DNA of 6,111 nucleotides from Candidatus Pacearchaeota archaeon (GTDB lineage: Archaea; Nanoarchaeota; Nanoarchaeia; Pacearchaeales; GW2011-AR1). The notes under the pieces were generated by a model. That model worked only from the letters and a program-made list of their open reading frames with translations, did no database searches and was not told where the DNA came from. Location: positions 1 to 6,111 of the forward strand of contig JALOBX010000019.1 in NCBI GenBank assembly GCA_023228065.1. The letters are read 5' to 3'. The stretch's first letter is position 1. Each line of letters begins with the position of its first letter. The translations under genes were made by a program, and so were the position numbers. Below, one piece after another: positions 1-5,550 of this stretch.

Positions 1-2
1 AT

Positions 3-224
3 AGTAAGAACATTAAATGGGAATATGAAAAAGACACTTTCAAACTAAAGGATACTACATATACTCCTGATTTTTATTTAAATGATAAAGATATGTATGT
101 TGAGATTAAAGGATTTATGCACGCTGATGCTTATTTTAAAATTAAGGAGTTTATATTGAGTAATCCTAATATTAAATATATGCTAATGACTAGAAGTGAT
201 TTGAAAAAATCGGGAGTAATCTAA
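3..224 (+). CDS. PD-(D/E)XK-type nuclease, C-terminal fragment (5' end outside window)
   Basis: An open frame runs from the left edge to a TAA at 222-224 and encodes 73 residues. The core is YTPDFYL (about residues 20-26 of the fragment), an eight-residue gap, then YVEIKG (32-37). This is the D...ExK arrangement of the PD-(D/E)XK nuclease superfamily, with the catalytic Asp in PDF and Glu/Lys in EIK. The segment before it (KWEYEKDTFKL) and the closing MLMTRSDLKKSGVI resemble small phage endonucleases and resolvase-like proteins of that fold. The family is inferred by eye from motif spacing. The N-terminal half is missing, so I cannot tell a stand-alone phage nuclease from the nuclease end of another homing endonuclease. 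Its stop overlaps the next start by one base (TAATG), so the two genes are probably co-transcribed and translationally coupled. Confidence 0.75.
   Translation, partial: SKNIKWEYEKDTFKLKDTTYTPDFYLNDKDMYVEIKGFMHADAYFKIKEFILSNPNIKYMLMTRSDLKKSGVI
212..216 (+). promoter_or_regulatory. Shine-Dalgarno site for the LamG gene
   Basis: GGGAG lies 7 bases before the ATG at 224, inside the last codons of the preceding nuclease gene. It fixes the start at 224 and fits a TAATG-coupled gene pair. Confidence 0.7.
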
Positions 225-1390
225 TGTCCCTTCCAGAAATAGATTTTTGTGAGTATGCGACAGATTTGGCTTGTCAACAGGCGTATGTAACGAATGATGC
301 AATAAGTAGTAAGGTTAAAGTATTACACCATTTTGACACAGATTCTTTTACTGATGAAGCTGGGCATAGTTTTACAAATTCTGGTTGTTCTCGTGATACT
401 ACCAATAAAATATTTGGTGCTGGAAGTTTATTAGTTCCTGATGGAGGGAATAAATCAATTTATGCTTCGGCTTCTACTGATTTTAATTTAGGTAGTAGTG
501 ATTTTACTATTTCATATAGAATTAGAAAATTAGATAGTGGTGCTAATTATAGAATTCGTGTAGCAGGGACACCAGATGCTGCTTGGACTACTGCTGGAAG
601 TAATTGGGTTATTGGAACTAAAGATTATGCAGGAACAAAGATGGGGGTATATTTTTATATTTCTAATGGGATTAGTTTTTTACAACTATTATCTACTACC
701 GAAGTAAATGATACAAATTGGCACACAATATCAATAGAGAGATTTGGTAATACTGTATATGCATATATTGATGGCATAAGAGATGCTACAACATTGGATG
801 TTACTGGATTTACTGTTAATAATGCTGCTAATGCTTTATATATTGGTATGCGTGGTATAGGTGATACACAAGGATTTTACGGAAATATAGATGAATTTCA
901 ACTTTTAGTTGGTTTAGCTCTTCGCCAAGGAGTAGCAAGTTATACTGTAGAAACGCAAGCATATCCTGTTAATCTTCAATCCTACTCCGAAGCCACGATT
1001 AAAACTCAAGGAAGTTATGCGTTGAAGGCGGTGGCGGCACAGACGGATAGTTTGAATAAGACATTAACTCGTACTGTCAGTCCAACGATAGATTTGAGCA
1101 ATCAAACTCAAATTAAATTTGATATACGTTCTAATAGAACTGGTAGTAATATTAAGATTGGATTTCATGATTCTGGAGGAACTACTACAGAATATACTCC
1201 AAATATAACTTCCGCTAATGAATTTCAAACTTTTACTATAGATATAAGTGGAGTGAGTAATGCTAATAAAGATGCGATAGATTCCATAATTTTGACCCAA
1301 GTAAATGCTGATAGTTCTACTACTTGGTATTTAGATAATGTTTTTGCTACATCTGGGTTCCCAAGAAGCTTTGGAGTTATAATAATCTAA
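224..1390 (+). CDS. LamG/concanavalin-A-like domain protein, probable phage virion or tail protein
   Basis: The 388-residue product has two beta-rich modules. Residues about 31-240 read as a LamG (Laminin_G_3/concanavalin A-like) jelly roll: an opening VLHHFD strand, KIFGAGSL, the central DFTISYRIR strand, NWHTISIERFGNTVYAYIDG (165-184), and a closing GFYGNIDEFQL (217-227). Residues about 250-375 look like a galactose-binding/CBM-type sandwich that opens with YSEATIKTQGSYALKAVA and closes with TTWYLDNVFA. There is no signal peptide or membrane segment. LamG modules are common in phage tail and appendage proteins, where they are thought to bind carbohydrate. That role is inferred here and no tail-fibre trimerisation region is visible. 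A GGGAG at 212-216 and the overlap with the preceding stop support the start. The last residues, FPRSFGVIII, look unlike the end of a domain and overlap the opposing gene by 14 bases. Confidence 0.8.
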   Translation: MSLPEIDFCEYATDLACQQAYVTNDAISSKVKVLHHFDTDSFTDEAGHSFTNSGCSRDTTNKIFGAGSLLVPDGGNKSIYASASTDFNLGSSDFTISYRIRKLDSGANYRIRVAGTPDAAWTTAGSNWVIGTKDYAGTKMGVYFYISNGISFLQLLSTTEVNDTNWHTISIERFGNTVYAYIDGIRDATTLDVTGFTVNNAANALYIGMRGIGDTQGFYGNIDEFQLLVGLALRQGVASYTVETQAYPVNLQSYSEATIKTQGSYALKAVAAQTDSLNKTLTRTVSPTIDLSNQTQIKFDIRSNRTGSNIKIGFHDSGGTTTEYTPNITSANEFQTFTIDISGVSNANKDAIDSIILTQVNADSSTTWYLDNVFATSGFPRSFGVIII

Positions 1391-1997
1391 TTTTACGTTT
1401 TAGTTGGCGGGAAGCACTAAAATGTTGAATCACTGGTTTATCTTGTATTTTTGGTGGGGAACCGTCGGGAAGTGTAGAAATCCAACAGTAGGTTACCGGC
1501 AAATAATAAATATTTATATCCTTTCTTTCTAAAATCAGATCCGAGAGCACCTTCTGTTCCCATTTATAGTCTTTTATTGCTCTATCATACCATTCTTTAA
1601 CAAATTCTCTTACTTTTTGAGTGTTGTTAAACCACATTGATCCTGTAAGTAGTTCTTTGTTATCTTCCTTATGCCCATACCACTCTTTCCACGAAAGATA
1701 ATGACACGCCAAATCAAACTCTTCTTTAATTTCATCAAATAATTTTGGGTAAGAACAAACTTCGGCATCTACATCAATACTTACCACATTATATTCAGAA
1801 TACTTTTCTAAAGTATGAAGTATGGTTAATGGTTTTTGAGCCACGTTTTTTAGCCAAGAACCTTTATTTTCTACTTCTTCTATATTATATTTAATGTTAA
1901 ATTTATCAAGACTTGGAATTAACTGTGAATATAAAATGTCTTTGTAGGGCGTTTGGGCGGTATAAAAACAGCTAACTAAAAATGGTTTGTTCTTCAT
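1377..1997 (-). CDS. Nucleotide-diphospho-sugar transferase-like protein (GT-A type)
   Basis: The 206-residue product has GT-A glycosyltransferase features. It has an N-terminal strand (PFLVSCFYTAQTPY), a hydrophobic strand ending in a DxD motif (VVSIDVDAEV, D75/D77) that would bind the metal and nucleotide-sugar phosphate, and TGSMWFNNT (118-126). It also has an acceptor-side WEQKVLSDL (146-154) and a late His (H192 in VIQHF). This order matches the small nucleotide-diphospho-sugar transferase families found in phages and bacterial glycan loci. Sugar and acceptor cannot be read from the sequence. The ATG at 1995-1997 lies inside the last codons of the upstream homing endonuclease gene in another frame, with a 26-base overlap. 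No convincing Shine-Dalgarno precedes it (only A/T-rich sequence), so translation probably depends on coupling. Its 3' end overlaps the convergent LamG gene by 14 bases. Confidence 0.75.
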   Translation of the reverse strand: MKNKPFLVSCFYTAQTPYKDILYSQLIPSLDKFNIKYNIEEVENKGSWLKNVAQKPLTILHTLEKYSEYNVVSIDVDAEVCSYPKLFDEIKEEFDLACHYLSWKEWYGHKEDNKELLTGSMWFNNTQKVREFVKEWYDRAIKDYKWEQKVLSDLILERKDINIYYLPVTYCWISTLPDGSPPKIQDKPVIQHFSASRQLKRKIRLL

Positions 1998-2970
1998 TAA
2001 ATTTTATTATTTTCTTAATTACTTTATTAATATTTCCTAATTCACATTCCCATATAACTAAAGTATCATAACCATGTTTTTTATAAGTTTCTAATCTTAA
2101 TTTATCTCTTTCTTGTGTATTTCTGTGCCAATAGTCTCCAAACAGTTCTATTATTTTTTTCTGCCCATTACAATTTATGAAATCGGGACAAAATCCACTA
2201 ATAATAATCTGACCATTCCCAACAAATTTATATTTATTTGTAAATAATGTATTAAGTAAGTTATTTAAAATAGTTTCTGGTTTATTTGGCTTTGTATTAA
2301 AAGAATTTAATATAAGTTTTATTTGTTTTTCTCTATATTTATCATCTTTCCATCTATCTATATTATCACAAGATTTACATTTATTTCCCTCTTTCCATAC
2401 TTCTTTACCACATCCATCAATACAATAATATTTCTTAGATGTTATTCCATCTTTCCAGTTAGGATTGTTTTCTGGAATAGACATTCTAAATTTAGCCCAA
2501 CATTTCTGACACATATTAGTTTTTGAATCATACCAAATTTCTTTACCACAATTCACACAATATTTTATTGCTAATGTTCTGCCATCTTTATATCCGGGAC
2601 CATTTTTCCCCGCTAATTTATGATTACCAAAATTAGGATTATTTTCACCTTTATACTCGCCACGTTTAGATTTGCAAGCTACACATTGACAGCTTGATTC
2701 GTGAGAATAGTTTTTATAACATACTTTACATCTTTTAGCGTAAATATTTTTAACTTCTTTTCCACAATCTATACATTTTGATTTATTATCCTTAAAATAC
2801 GGATTATTTTTACCGAGTGTTTCGCCTCTCTTAGCTTTACAAAAAGGGCATCCACAATTATTTTTATGAGGTTTTAAATTTCCTCTTTGTCTACAACTTC
2901 CACATAGACCAGACTTACTGCTCCTAGTTATTTCTTTTCCACAAAATCTACAAAAATATTGTTTTTTCAT
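1972..2970 (-). CDS. Homing endonuclease: zinc ribbons, NUMOD3-like motifs and Vsr-like nuclease domain
   Basis: This is a 332-residue protein read from the ATG at 2968-2970. A TTG at 2979 would add three residues, but the ATG overlaps the preceding TAA (TAATG). Residues 1-205 hold four CxxC...CxxC-type zinc ribbons: C7/C10/C23/C26, C66/C69/C81/C84, C138/C141/C154/C157, and C183/C187/C198/C201. Extra Cys clusters lie at 39-44 and 94-99. Between them are NUMOD3-like N-x-P motifs (GKNNPYF 53-59, GENNPNF 108-114, GKNGPGY 121-127, PENNPNW 166-172). Residues 230-325 match the Vsr/EDxHD nuclease fold: PET (E232), PDF (D263), IELFGDYWH (E275, D279, H282) and a Vsr-like LVIWECEL (304-311). The family includes phage homing endonucleases such as I-Bth0305I. 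It is probably a free-standing selfish gene that cuts HEG-less alleles of this locus. It separates two glycosyltransferase genes that would otherwise be adjacent. Confidence 0.85.
   Translation of the reverse strand: MKKQYFCRFCGKEITRSSKSGLCGSCRQRGNLKPHKNNCGCPFCKAKRGETLGKNNPYFKDNKSKCIDCGKEVKNIYAKRCKVCYKNYSHESSCQCVACKSKRGEYKGENNPNFGNHKLAGKNGPGYKDGRTLAIKYCVNCGKEIWYDSKTNMCQKCWAKFRMSIPENNPNWKDGITSKKYYCIDGCGKEVWKEGNKCKSCDNIDRWKDDKYREKQIKLILNSFNTKPNKPETILNNLLNTLFTNKYKFVGNGQIIISGFCPDFINCNGQKKIIELFGDYWHRNTQERDKLRLETYKKHGYDTLVIWECELGNINKVIKKIIKFNEEQTIFS
1998..2970 (-). mobile_element. Inferred free-standing HEG insertion between two glycosyltransferase genes
   Basis: The segment starts at the TAATG junction that ends the GT2-like gene and finishes at the ATG of the next glycosyltransferase gene. 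Removing it would restore a direct TAATG overlap of the two genes, the same style as elsewhere in the array. The downstream gene now starts without a clear ribosome-binding site, as expected if the insert took over the original one. Boundaries are inferred from the junctions. No target duplication or inverted repeats are seen, as is normal for homing. Confidence 0.5.
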
Positions 2971-3710
2971 TATAACCAATGACCTTTATTTGATTGAGTA
3001 ATTGTGGTAATATTTTCTTTTGAAAAACTCTCCACTTTATTTAGTCTTTTATTTTGTATAATATTATCTTTTATCCAATTTCCTTCAAGAATACTTCTGT
3101 CAAAAGTATAATATCCACTTCTGAACACAGTTCCACTGCTATCATGAGCTTTTTGATGATTTACAATTACTGGAACTTTAGATATTTGCAGTTCCCCCCC
3201 AGCTTCATACACTCTCATTACTACATCATTTTCAGATTGCCCGCAAACGAAATTTTTATCGTATCCCCCCAATTCATTAAAAAACTCTCTATCCATTACT
3301 CCAAAAGGAGCCATTCTTGGAGCATTTGGGTCTCGCCCCCTTAATCTATGCCATTCAGTAATATCCCTACCATCTTCAATAGTTCTAAACGCCGCCACTA
3401 ACTTTCTATTGTTAAAAGACTTAAAAAAAGCATACATATCATCTAAAGCGTGTGGTGGATAGGTGGAATCATCACTTCCCCAAGATACTAATTCACCAAC
3501 ACTTTCATTAAAACATATTTGATAACACTGAGCAGGCTTGCAAGAAGAATATATATATTTTAGTTCTGGATATTTAGATATATCAAACTGAGGTCTAACA
3601 TTTCCACATAAAATTATTTCATATTTTAAATCATTACTTCTTAAAGAATTTAATAGTTCTTGCCATATCTGTGGTCTTATAGCTGAACAGCATAATGAGA
3701 ATTTGGTCAT
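2970..3710 (-). CDS. Glycosyltransferase, GT-A fold, GT2-like
   Basis: The product is 246 residues from the preferred start. An N-terminal strand (KFSLCCSAIRP) is followed by a second strand (YEIILCGN, 30-37). Then comes SWGSDDSTYPP, whose DD (80-81) takes the place of the metal-binding DxD of GT-A enzymes. Downstream, LGGYDKNFVCGQSENDVVMRVYEAGG (a region from about 147 to 172) corresponds to the GGYD...E(D/N)D..R..xxG acceptor/base region of GT2 enzymes, and H185 lies in VNHQKAHD. No membrane segments are visible, so it is probably cytosolic. The start is set at the ATG at 3708-3710 because GGAG lies six bases upstream and because this ATG overlaps a TGA as ATGA. An ATG four codons earlier (3722) has no good ribosome site. 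Three G-runs (7, 6 and 5) fall inside the gene. Its stop overlaps the next start as TAATG. Confidence 0.82.
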   Translation of the reverse strand: MTKFSLCCSAIRPQIWQELLNSLRSNDLKYEIILCGNVRPQFDISKYPELKYIYSSCKPAQCYQICFNESVGELVSWGSDDSTYPPHALDDMYAFFKSFNNRKLVAAFRTIEDGRDITEWHRLRGRDPNAPRMAPFGVMDREFFNELGGYDKNFVCGQSENDVVMRVYEAGGELQISKVPVIVNHQKAHDSSGTVFRSGYYTFDRSILEGNWIKDNIIQNKRLNKVESFSKENITTITQSNKGHWL

Positions 3711-3820
3711 TTTTTTCTCCATGTGGTCTTAGAAATAGGGTAAATTTGAGTTTGTGAGTATCTGTGTTCGCTTATTTTGGTTAAAACGGGTAAATCTACT
3801 CTTTTCTTACTATTTTTCAA
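3707..3820 (-). CDS. Small uncharacterised ORF or gene remnant upstream of the GT2-like gene
   Basis: An open frame ends at TGA 3707-3709, overlapping the glycosyltransferase start as ATGA. Read from a TTG at 3818-3820, which has GGAG eight bases upstream (3829-3832), it gives 37 residues. The frame stays open further upstream to a GTG at 3889, but there it lies over the radical SAM tail remnant in another frame and has no ribosome site. The product is basic, carries RVDLPVLTKISEHRYSQ in the middle, and ends YPISKTTWRKK. I do not recognise a family. Coding is suggested by the coupled ATGA junction and by a composition that looks protein-like. It may equally be the surviving C-terminus of a larger gene, because it sits beside another gene fragment. 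Confidence 0.3.
   Translation of the reverse strand: MKNSKKRVDLPVLTKISEHRYSQTQIYPISKTTWRKK
3717..3720 (-). promoter_or_regulatory. Shine-Dalgarno site deciding the GT2-like start
   Basis: GGAG (on the minus strand) sits six bases before the ATG at 3710-3708. It lies after the competing ATG at 3722-3720, so it favours the shorter 246-residue product. Confidence 0.65.
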
Positions 3821-3842
3821 ATTTGGGGCTCCTACGCTTAAG

Positions 3843-3998
3843 TTAGTCCTTACCTCTTGGAACTCCGTAGAAGTGGCATTTATGACCACAGTAAGCTAAC
3901 TGGTCTCTTTTGCCTTCAATATGTTTTTTAATAATAGCCATTCTTTTTTCTCCATTCCAAATATCTGCTAAAGAAGCATGTTTACATCCTAAATCACA
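3843..3998 (-). pseudogene. Orphan C-terminal fragment of a second radical SAM/SPASM-like protein
   Basis: Fifty-one codons ending in TAA align with the C-terminus of the neighbouring 515-residue protein. LGCKHASLADIWN matches LGNIKEKSIFELWN with one gap, IIKKHIEGKR matches MLKKHVEGKR, AYCGHKCHFYGVPRG matches PYCGNKCDYWGIPRG. The CG.KC cysteine pair that would ligand an auxiliary iron-sulfur cluster is kept. Codons differ at many synonymous and non-synonymous positions, so this is a diverged paralogue and not a recent duplicate. The similarity begins just after the stop of the intact gene (4003-4005). The radical SAM core of this second copy is absent, and upstream in this frame the sequence only overlaps the neighbour's tail out of frame. 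Most likely a tandem paralogue lost its first few hundred codons by deletion. Confidence 0.7.
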
Positions 3999-4002
3999 GT
4001 AA

Positions 4003-5550
4003 TTAATACCCACGTGGTATGCCCCAATAATCACATTTATTGCCACAATAAGGTACTTCGTTTCTTTTTCCTTCAACGTGTTTTTTCAACATAAAAAGTC
4101 TTTTTTTACTATTCCATAATTCAAATATACTTTTTTCTTTTATATTTCCCAATACAAGTTCTCCTTCTGGGTCAAATCTGACACACACAGAAACATTGCC
4201 AAATCTATCTATAGATAATTTACTTAAAATTTCTAAGCAAATTCCATGTTCGGGGATTACTGGCGGTTTTTGGTAGTTAATACTTCCTTTTGGATCATGT
4301 AAAATTCTATTAACATGTAATAAATTAAAGTTTTTATAGGGTTCTTCATCTACTTTTCCTACAAACCTTAAAACTACTCTTGGTTTTAAATCCTTTTTTA
4401 AAATTAAAAATTTTTCAATATTATTGTATTGTAATTCTCGTTCTTCTTTTGTATCTCCCTCAATTATAGAAATACTAATTACATCTAAATTATTTATTAT
4501 TTCTGGAGCTTTTTCAACCAATTTTTTACCGTTGGTTACTAAATATGTTATACAATGCTTAAATAAACGAACAGCTTCTTTAAATCTAGGATATAAAAGA
4601 CTTTCACCATTATTATGGAAAGCAACTACGGTATTTTTTGGTAATTGTTTTGAGATTTTTTTAAGTAATTCAAAATCAATAAATCCATAATTTTGCTTAC
4701 CATATTTTCTTTCTCTTTCTCTTCTTCCGCAAAATACACAATTTTTATCGCAGAGAGAACTTAATTCTATGTTTAGATGATTTAATCCATAACTACTATA
4801 ATATTGACAAGTCCATCCTTTATAAGAACTTTTTTTCCTGCCTGTAGCCATAGCAATTAAATAATCATAAGTTAATTTATGTTCTTTACAAAAATTTAAT
4901 AAACATCTAGTAAAAAACTTTTCCCCACTTGGAGAAATTATTAAATATTCTTTGGCATTAGGGTTATTTTCTCCTTTAAATAAACCCAATAAACCACTTT
5001 TTACATTCATTTTAGAGGTATTTTTAGATATTTTATTTTTTATTTCTTTAGCTTTTTCTACGCCATAAACTTCTTCAAATGTTTTATTTTTCTTTTTATT
5101 GCTAAATATACGACTAACTTTTAACTCTATAGCCTTTTCTTTTCCATATCTTTCTTCGTAAGTTTTATTTTTACTAAATTTACTCATTTTTTCCTTTGAT
5201 TTTATGGAGTGTTTAAATCCACTAGTTCCTTCTCCTCCATCAGATAAATTTAATAATGTGTTTCTTCCTATAAGACTTATTATTTTTTTCTCCAAATTAA
5301 ATGATTCCACTTCAAATAAATTATCTTTTACTATAATTATAATTGGATGTAAATTTTTCTTTATGATTTTTTGTATTTTATAAAATAAATGATTATTCCC
5401 ATTTGCATTTCTATTTAAATGAGCTTTATACCTATTTCCATTTCCTTTCCCAACATAAAATGGTTCATAGTCAAACTCATATTCCCCATATTTGTATTTG
5501 CCAGGTTTTCTAGGGTCTAAATAGACATATACATAATACTTATTTTCCAT
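4003..5550 (-). CDS. GIY-YIG homing endonuclease fused in frame to a radical SAM/SPASM-like enzyme
   Basis: One uninterrupted 515-residue frame. Residues 1-251 form a GIY-YIG endonuclease: KYYVYVYLDP (GIY part), PFYVGKG (30-36, YIG part), R40, helix Glu (E87), and N101 in NLSDGGEG. NUMOD3-like GFKHSIKSKEKMSK (111-124) follows, then NNPN (195-198) and a helix-turn-helix/NUMOD-like region ending YKGWTCQYY (243-251), a normal end for such endonucleases. Residues 253-515 form a radical SAM enzyme: the CX3CX2C cluster C267/C271/C274 in SSLCDKNCVFCG, NNGESLLYP (313-321, the GGE-like SAM-binding strand), and a C-terminal SPASM/twitch-like domain with C438, C456, C502 and C506. There is no in-frame ATG near the domain border. 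GGAG precedes the ATG, which overlaps the VOC stop as TAATG. The substrate is unknown; with its neighbours, sugar or peptide modification is possible (inference). Confidence 0.85.
   Translation of the reverse strand: MENKYYVYVYLDPRKPGKYKYGEYEFDYEPFYVGKGNGNRYKAHLNRNANGNNHLFYKIQKIIKKNLHPIIIIVKDNLFEVESFNLEKKIISLIGRNTLLNLSDGGEGTSGFKHSIKSKEKMSKFSKNKTYEERYGKEKAIELKVSRIFSNKKKNKTFEEVYGVEKAKEIKNKISKNTSKMNVKSGLLGLFKGENNPNAKEYLIISPSGEKFFTRCLLNFCKEHKLTYDYLIAMATGRKKSSYKGWTCQYYSSYGLNHLNIELSSLCDKNCVFCGRRERERKYGKQNYGFIDFELLKKISKQLPKNTVVAFHNNGESLLYPRFKEAVRLFKHCITYLVTNGKKLVEKAPEIINNLDVISISIIEGDTKEERELQYNNIEKFLILKKDLKPRVVLRFVGKVDEEPYKNFNLLHVNRILHDPKGSINYQKPPVIPEHGICLEILSKLSIDRFGNVSVCVRFDPEGELVLGNIKEKSIFELWNSKKRLFMLKKHVEGKRNEVPYCGNKCDYWGIPRGY
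4798..5550 (-). mobile_element. Inferred HEG insertion at the 5' end of the radical SAM gene
   Basis: Codons 1-251 of the fused gene make up an apparently entire GIY-YIG/NUMOD3 endonuclease. They begin at the TAATG junction with the VOC gene and end within two codons of where a radical SAM protein of this type would normally begin (SYGLNHLNIELSSLC). The natural reading is that a homing endonuclease gene landed at the start codon and fused with its host gene. The boundary at 4797/4798 is approximate. Confidence 0.55.

Noticed and set aside
1064..1300. Minus-strand ORF of 78 codons
   Set aside because: It lies antisense to the second beta-rich module of the LamG protein, and its Ile/Ser-rich product is typical of AT-rich antisense reading.
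2323..2526. Plus-strand ORF of 67 codons
   Set aside because: It is the complement of the zinc ribbon region of the endonuclease, and its product is a hydrophobic antisense artefact.
2440..2900. CRISPR-like or direct DNA repeat array
   Set aside because: The apparent repetition comes from repeated protein motifs (zinc ribbons and NUMOD3). The underlying DNA is too diverged and unevenly spaced.
3054..3344. Plus-strand ORF of 96 codons
   Set aside because: It lies antisense to the conserved GT2-like core, with no ribosome site or protein-like motifs.
3707..3820. RiPP precursor peptide for the radical SAM enzyme
   Set aside because: The small ORF has no Gly-rich or Cys-rich core and no recognisable leader. 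Being next to a radical SAM remnant is not enough.
3843..4010. Programmed frameshift joining the radical SAM protein to the second tail
   Set aside because: There is no clear slippery heptamer at the stop. The product would carry two copies of the same C-terminal domain, which is better explained by a decayed paralogue.
3843..4076. A stand-alone 77-residue gene starting at 4076
   Set aside because: Its first 26 codons are only the out-of-frame reading of the radical SAM tail. Only the part after about 3998 has real similarity, so it is treated as a fragment.
4424..4690. Plus-strand ORF of 88 codons
   Set aside because: It lies antisense to the radical SAM core and shows no independent coding signs.
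4003..5550. Intein explanation for the endonuclease-radical SAM fusion
   Set aside because: No splice-junction residues (Cys/Ser start, His-Asn end) or Hint-type blocks are visible, and no N-extein precedes the endonuclease, which starts at the initiator Met.
4798..5550. Group I intron carrying the GIY-YIG gene
   Set aside because: There is no non-coding intron core around the endonuclease. The VOC stop, the endonuclease and the radical SAM sequence abut directly.
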